From positions 62,001 to 126,000 of the forward strand of contig CAZTBW010000001.1 in NCBI GenBank assembly GCA_964612555.1: 64,000 nt of DNA. Reading direction: 5' to 3'. Made by a program: the position numbers and the translations under genes. Of the stretch, positions 62,592 through 64,000 are shown one piece after another (within the stretch, counting starts at the first letter, position 1; each line of letters begins with the position of its first letter). The notes under the pieces were generated by a model that did not search any database, was not told the origin of the DNA, and saw nothing but the letters and a program-made list of their open reading frames with translations. The DNA is from DAOLCO01 sp964612555 (GTDB lineage Bacteria; Bdellovibrionota_C; UBA2361; SZUA-149; DAOLCO01).

Positions 62592-64000
62592 ATGCAGTAT
62601 TTCCAATCAAGTTTTCCCGTCCTGGTTCTGGATTCCAGTTTTGTCATTCGTGAGGTAAGTAATTCAGCAAAAGAGATATTCGCTTTAGGCGAAAGAATTG
62701 TGGGGCGAAGCATTTTCCCCTTTGTTGATCTTGAGGCTGAGTCTTCCATACGAATTCCCAGAGACTTGAAGATAAACTCAAGACAAACAGTTAACGGGGT
62801 GGAGATTGATGCCTTGCTGCTTTCCCTTAGCCCATCTTCTCCCGAGTACTCATATCTGCTGATTCTTTCGGCAGATGCAGCAGGGGGTAGTACCGACATT
62901 CAAAGCTCCAAGCTGAAGGCTTTAGGAACTCTTGCCGGCGGCATTGCCCATGATTTAAATAATATGCTGATGGCGGTTCTTGGGCATTTATCGTATTTAC
63001 GGATTTCCAATGCAAATCTTAACAATGAATCTCTCCAGGCAGCCGAGGAAGGCGCCCGAATGGCTGCAAAGTTATCTCAGCAGATTCTTGATTTTGCCAG
63101 AAGACAACAGGTGTCTCCGGACAAGATTGATATTTGTCAGGTAATTACTTCTGCCATTCCTCTTTTCTCACCTTCACTTCCGGTTGGTATTGACGTTTCT
63201 TTTAAGGCACTTGATTCCCCTTTGTATGTCTCCATGGATGAGTCTCAGGTCACTCAAATAGTTTTAAATCTCCTTGTTAATGCTCGTGATGCAATGGGAG
63301 AAAGAGGAAAAGTTACCCTGGAGCTTGATCGGCTCAGTTTTAAATCGGGGAAATTAATTAATGGGTTTACTATTGTGCAGGGAGATTATGCCCGAATCCT
63401 CGTAAAGGATACGGGGCATGGAATGTCCGAAGATATAAAAAGCAAGATTTTTGAGCCATTTTTTACTACTAAACGTGGAACGGGTACCGGTCTTGGGCTT
63501 GCTACTGTCTTTTTTCTTATAAAGTCTTTACGTGGTGCCATTGATGTACATAGTGAACCCGGAAAAGGTACCAGTTTTTCGGTATTGCTTCCACTAAGTG
63601 ATGTATATGAAATGTCGGATTCCTTACCGATAGATAAAATAGTTGGCAGTTCATCATCAAACTCAAAAATTGAATTTGCCAGGAATATTTCTAAAGAAGG
63701 GGAGAACACTCCTTCTCAGATATTTAAAATCCTTGTTGTTGACGATGAAGATGCCGTTCGTATGGTACTTCAAAAAAGCCTTGAATTATTGGGGTACGAA
63801 GTCTTGACTGCTGAAAGTGGAGCCGATGCACTCACACTTTTTTCAGAATCGTTCCAGGATATTTCGCTCGTGGTGATGGACATGATAATGCCTCATATGC
63901 CCGGACATGAACTTTTTTATGAACTTAAGAAACTAGACCCATCAGTAAAGGTTCTAATATCATCGGGGTATTCCTCTGATGGCAAAACTCAGGAATTGTT
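62592..64000 (+). CDS. hybrid sensor histidine kinase with receiver domain, cut by window end
   Basis: At least 469 residues; no stop within the window. A short PAS-like N-terminal segment (QSSFPVLVLDSSFVIREVSNSAKEI...), HisKA with H-box GGIAHDLNNMLMAVLGHL, HATPase with NLLVNARDAM, DTGHGMS and TGLGLATV, then a receiver domain (ILVVDDEDAV, phospho-Asp in VVMDMIMP). No membrane segment, so cytoplasmic. A start at ATG 62592 fits the frame, but no clear ribosome-binding site precedes it. Confidence 0.85.
   Translation, partial: MQYFQSSFPVLVLDSSFVIREVSNSAKEIFALGERIVGRSIFPFVDLEAESSIRIPRDLKINSRQTVNGVEIDALLLSLSPSSPEYSYLLILSADAAGGSTDIQSSKLKALGTLAGGIAHDLNNMLMAVLGHLSYLRISNANLNNESLQAAEEGARMAAKLSQQILDFARRQQVSPDKIDICQVITSAIPLFSPSLPVGIDVSFKALDSPLYVSMDESQVTQIVLNLLVNARDAMGERGKVTLELDRLSFKSGKLINGFTIVQGDYARILVKDTGHGMSEDIKSKIFEPFFTTKRGTGTGLGLATVFFLIKSLRGAIDVHSEPGKGTSFSVLLPLSDVYEMSDSLPIDKIVGSSSSNSKIEFARNISKEGENTPSQIFKILVVDDEDAVRMVLQKSLELLGYEVLTAESGADALTLFSESFQDISLVVMDMIMPHMPGHELFYELKKLDPSVKVLISSGYSSDGKTQEL

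Noticed and set aside
62447..62899. 150-codon minus-strand frame near the window end
   Set aside because: It is a shadow of the plus-strand hybrid histidine kinase (62592-64000), whose motifs are unmistakable.

Overview
The window is 64 kb of ordinary-density bacterial chromosome with moderately low GC (by eye near 40%), from a Gram-negative, flagellated organism. Evidence for an outer membrane and envelope: a TonB-type protein, lipoproteins, a PBP1B-like bifunctional PBP with a UB2H-like domain, and SecDF/YajC. The gene set (NtrY-type kinase, full-length GcvP, FtsZ ending in an IPTFLRRQAD-type peptide, NfeD/slipin pair, Hanks-type kinases) fits a deltaproteobacterial-like lineage, including newer groups once placed there (for example Bdellovibrionota or SAR324-type). 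This is an inference from gene content; no rRNA gene is present to settle it.

Layout. 0-3.1 kb: hemD and serA with small unknowns. 3.2-10 kb: leftward genes for a LOG-family protein, a YbhN-like membrane protein fused to a beta-propeller, an undecaprenyl-phosphate sugar transferase, an unknown, and a very unusual flagellin carrying a seven-repeat propeller insert. 10.7-14.6 kb: gcvP and a second, short flagellin. 14.6-16.5 kb: leftward epimerase/lipoprotein/phosphoribosyltransferase operon. 16.7-23.4 kb: ispG and a signalling group (pseudokinase with membrane anchor, SprT-like protease, HDOD-like protein, active Ser/Thr kinase). 23.4-25.9 kb: gamma-carbonic-anhydrase-like protein and pyruvate dehydrogenase E1 alpha/beta. 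26-39 kb: DUF465 protein, asd, truA, PBP, ruvAB, ntrY, djlA-like, a second YbhN-like protein, hbd. 39.4-47.9 kb: tonB-like, tatA, cysE, yqeY, ccmH-like, yacG, sseB-like, tRNA-Asn, mutarotase, recD2. 48-61.5 kb: a long rightward run: MBL hydrolase, coaBC, family-4 UDG, nfeD, slipin, queA, tgt, yajC, secD, secF, ftsZ, mrp. 61.6-64 kb: a cold-shock protein and a hybrid histidine kinase cut by the window end.

The most unusual material: (1) three copies of an undescribed-looking palindromic element (10143-10273, 35848-35972, 39215-39352) whose loop is conserved while its 28-37 bp arms differ completely between loci yet stay self-complementary; (2) the flagellin in which the variable domain is replaced by a seven-repeat TolB/PD40-type propeller; (3) an FtsZ with a long disordered N-terminal extension and a duplicated C-terminal peptide; (4) a duplicated tRNA-Asn 3' end that looks like an attachment-site remnant and now encodes the C-terminus of the neighbouring mutarotase. 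I see no CRISPR array, insertion sequence, transposase, integrase or rRNA gene.
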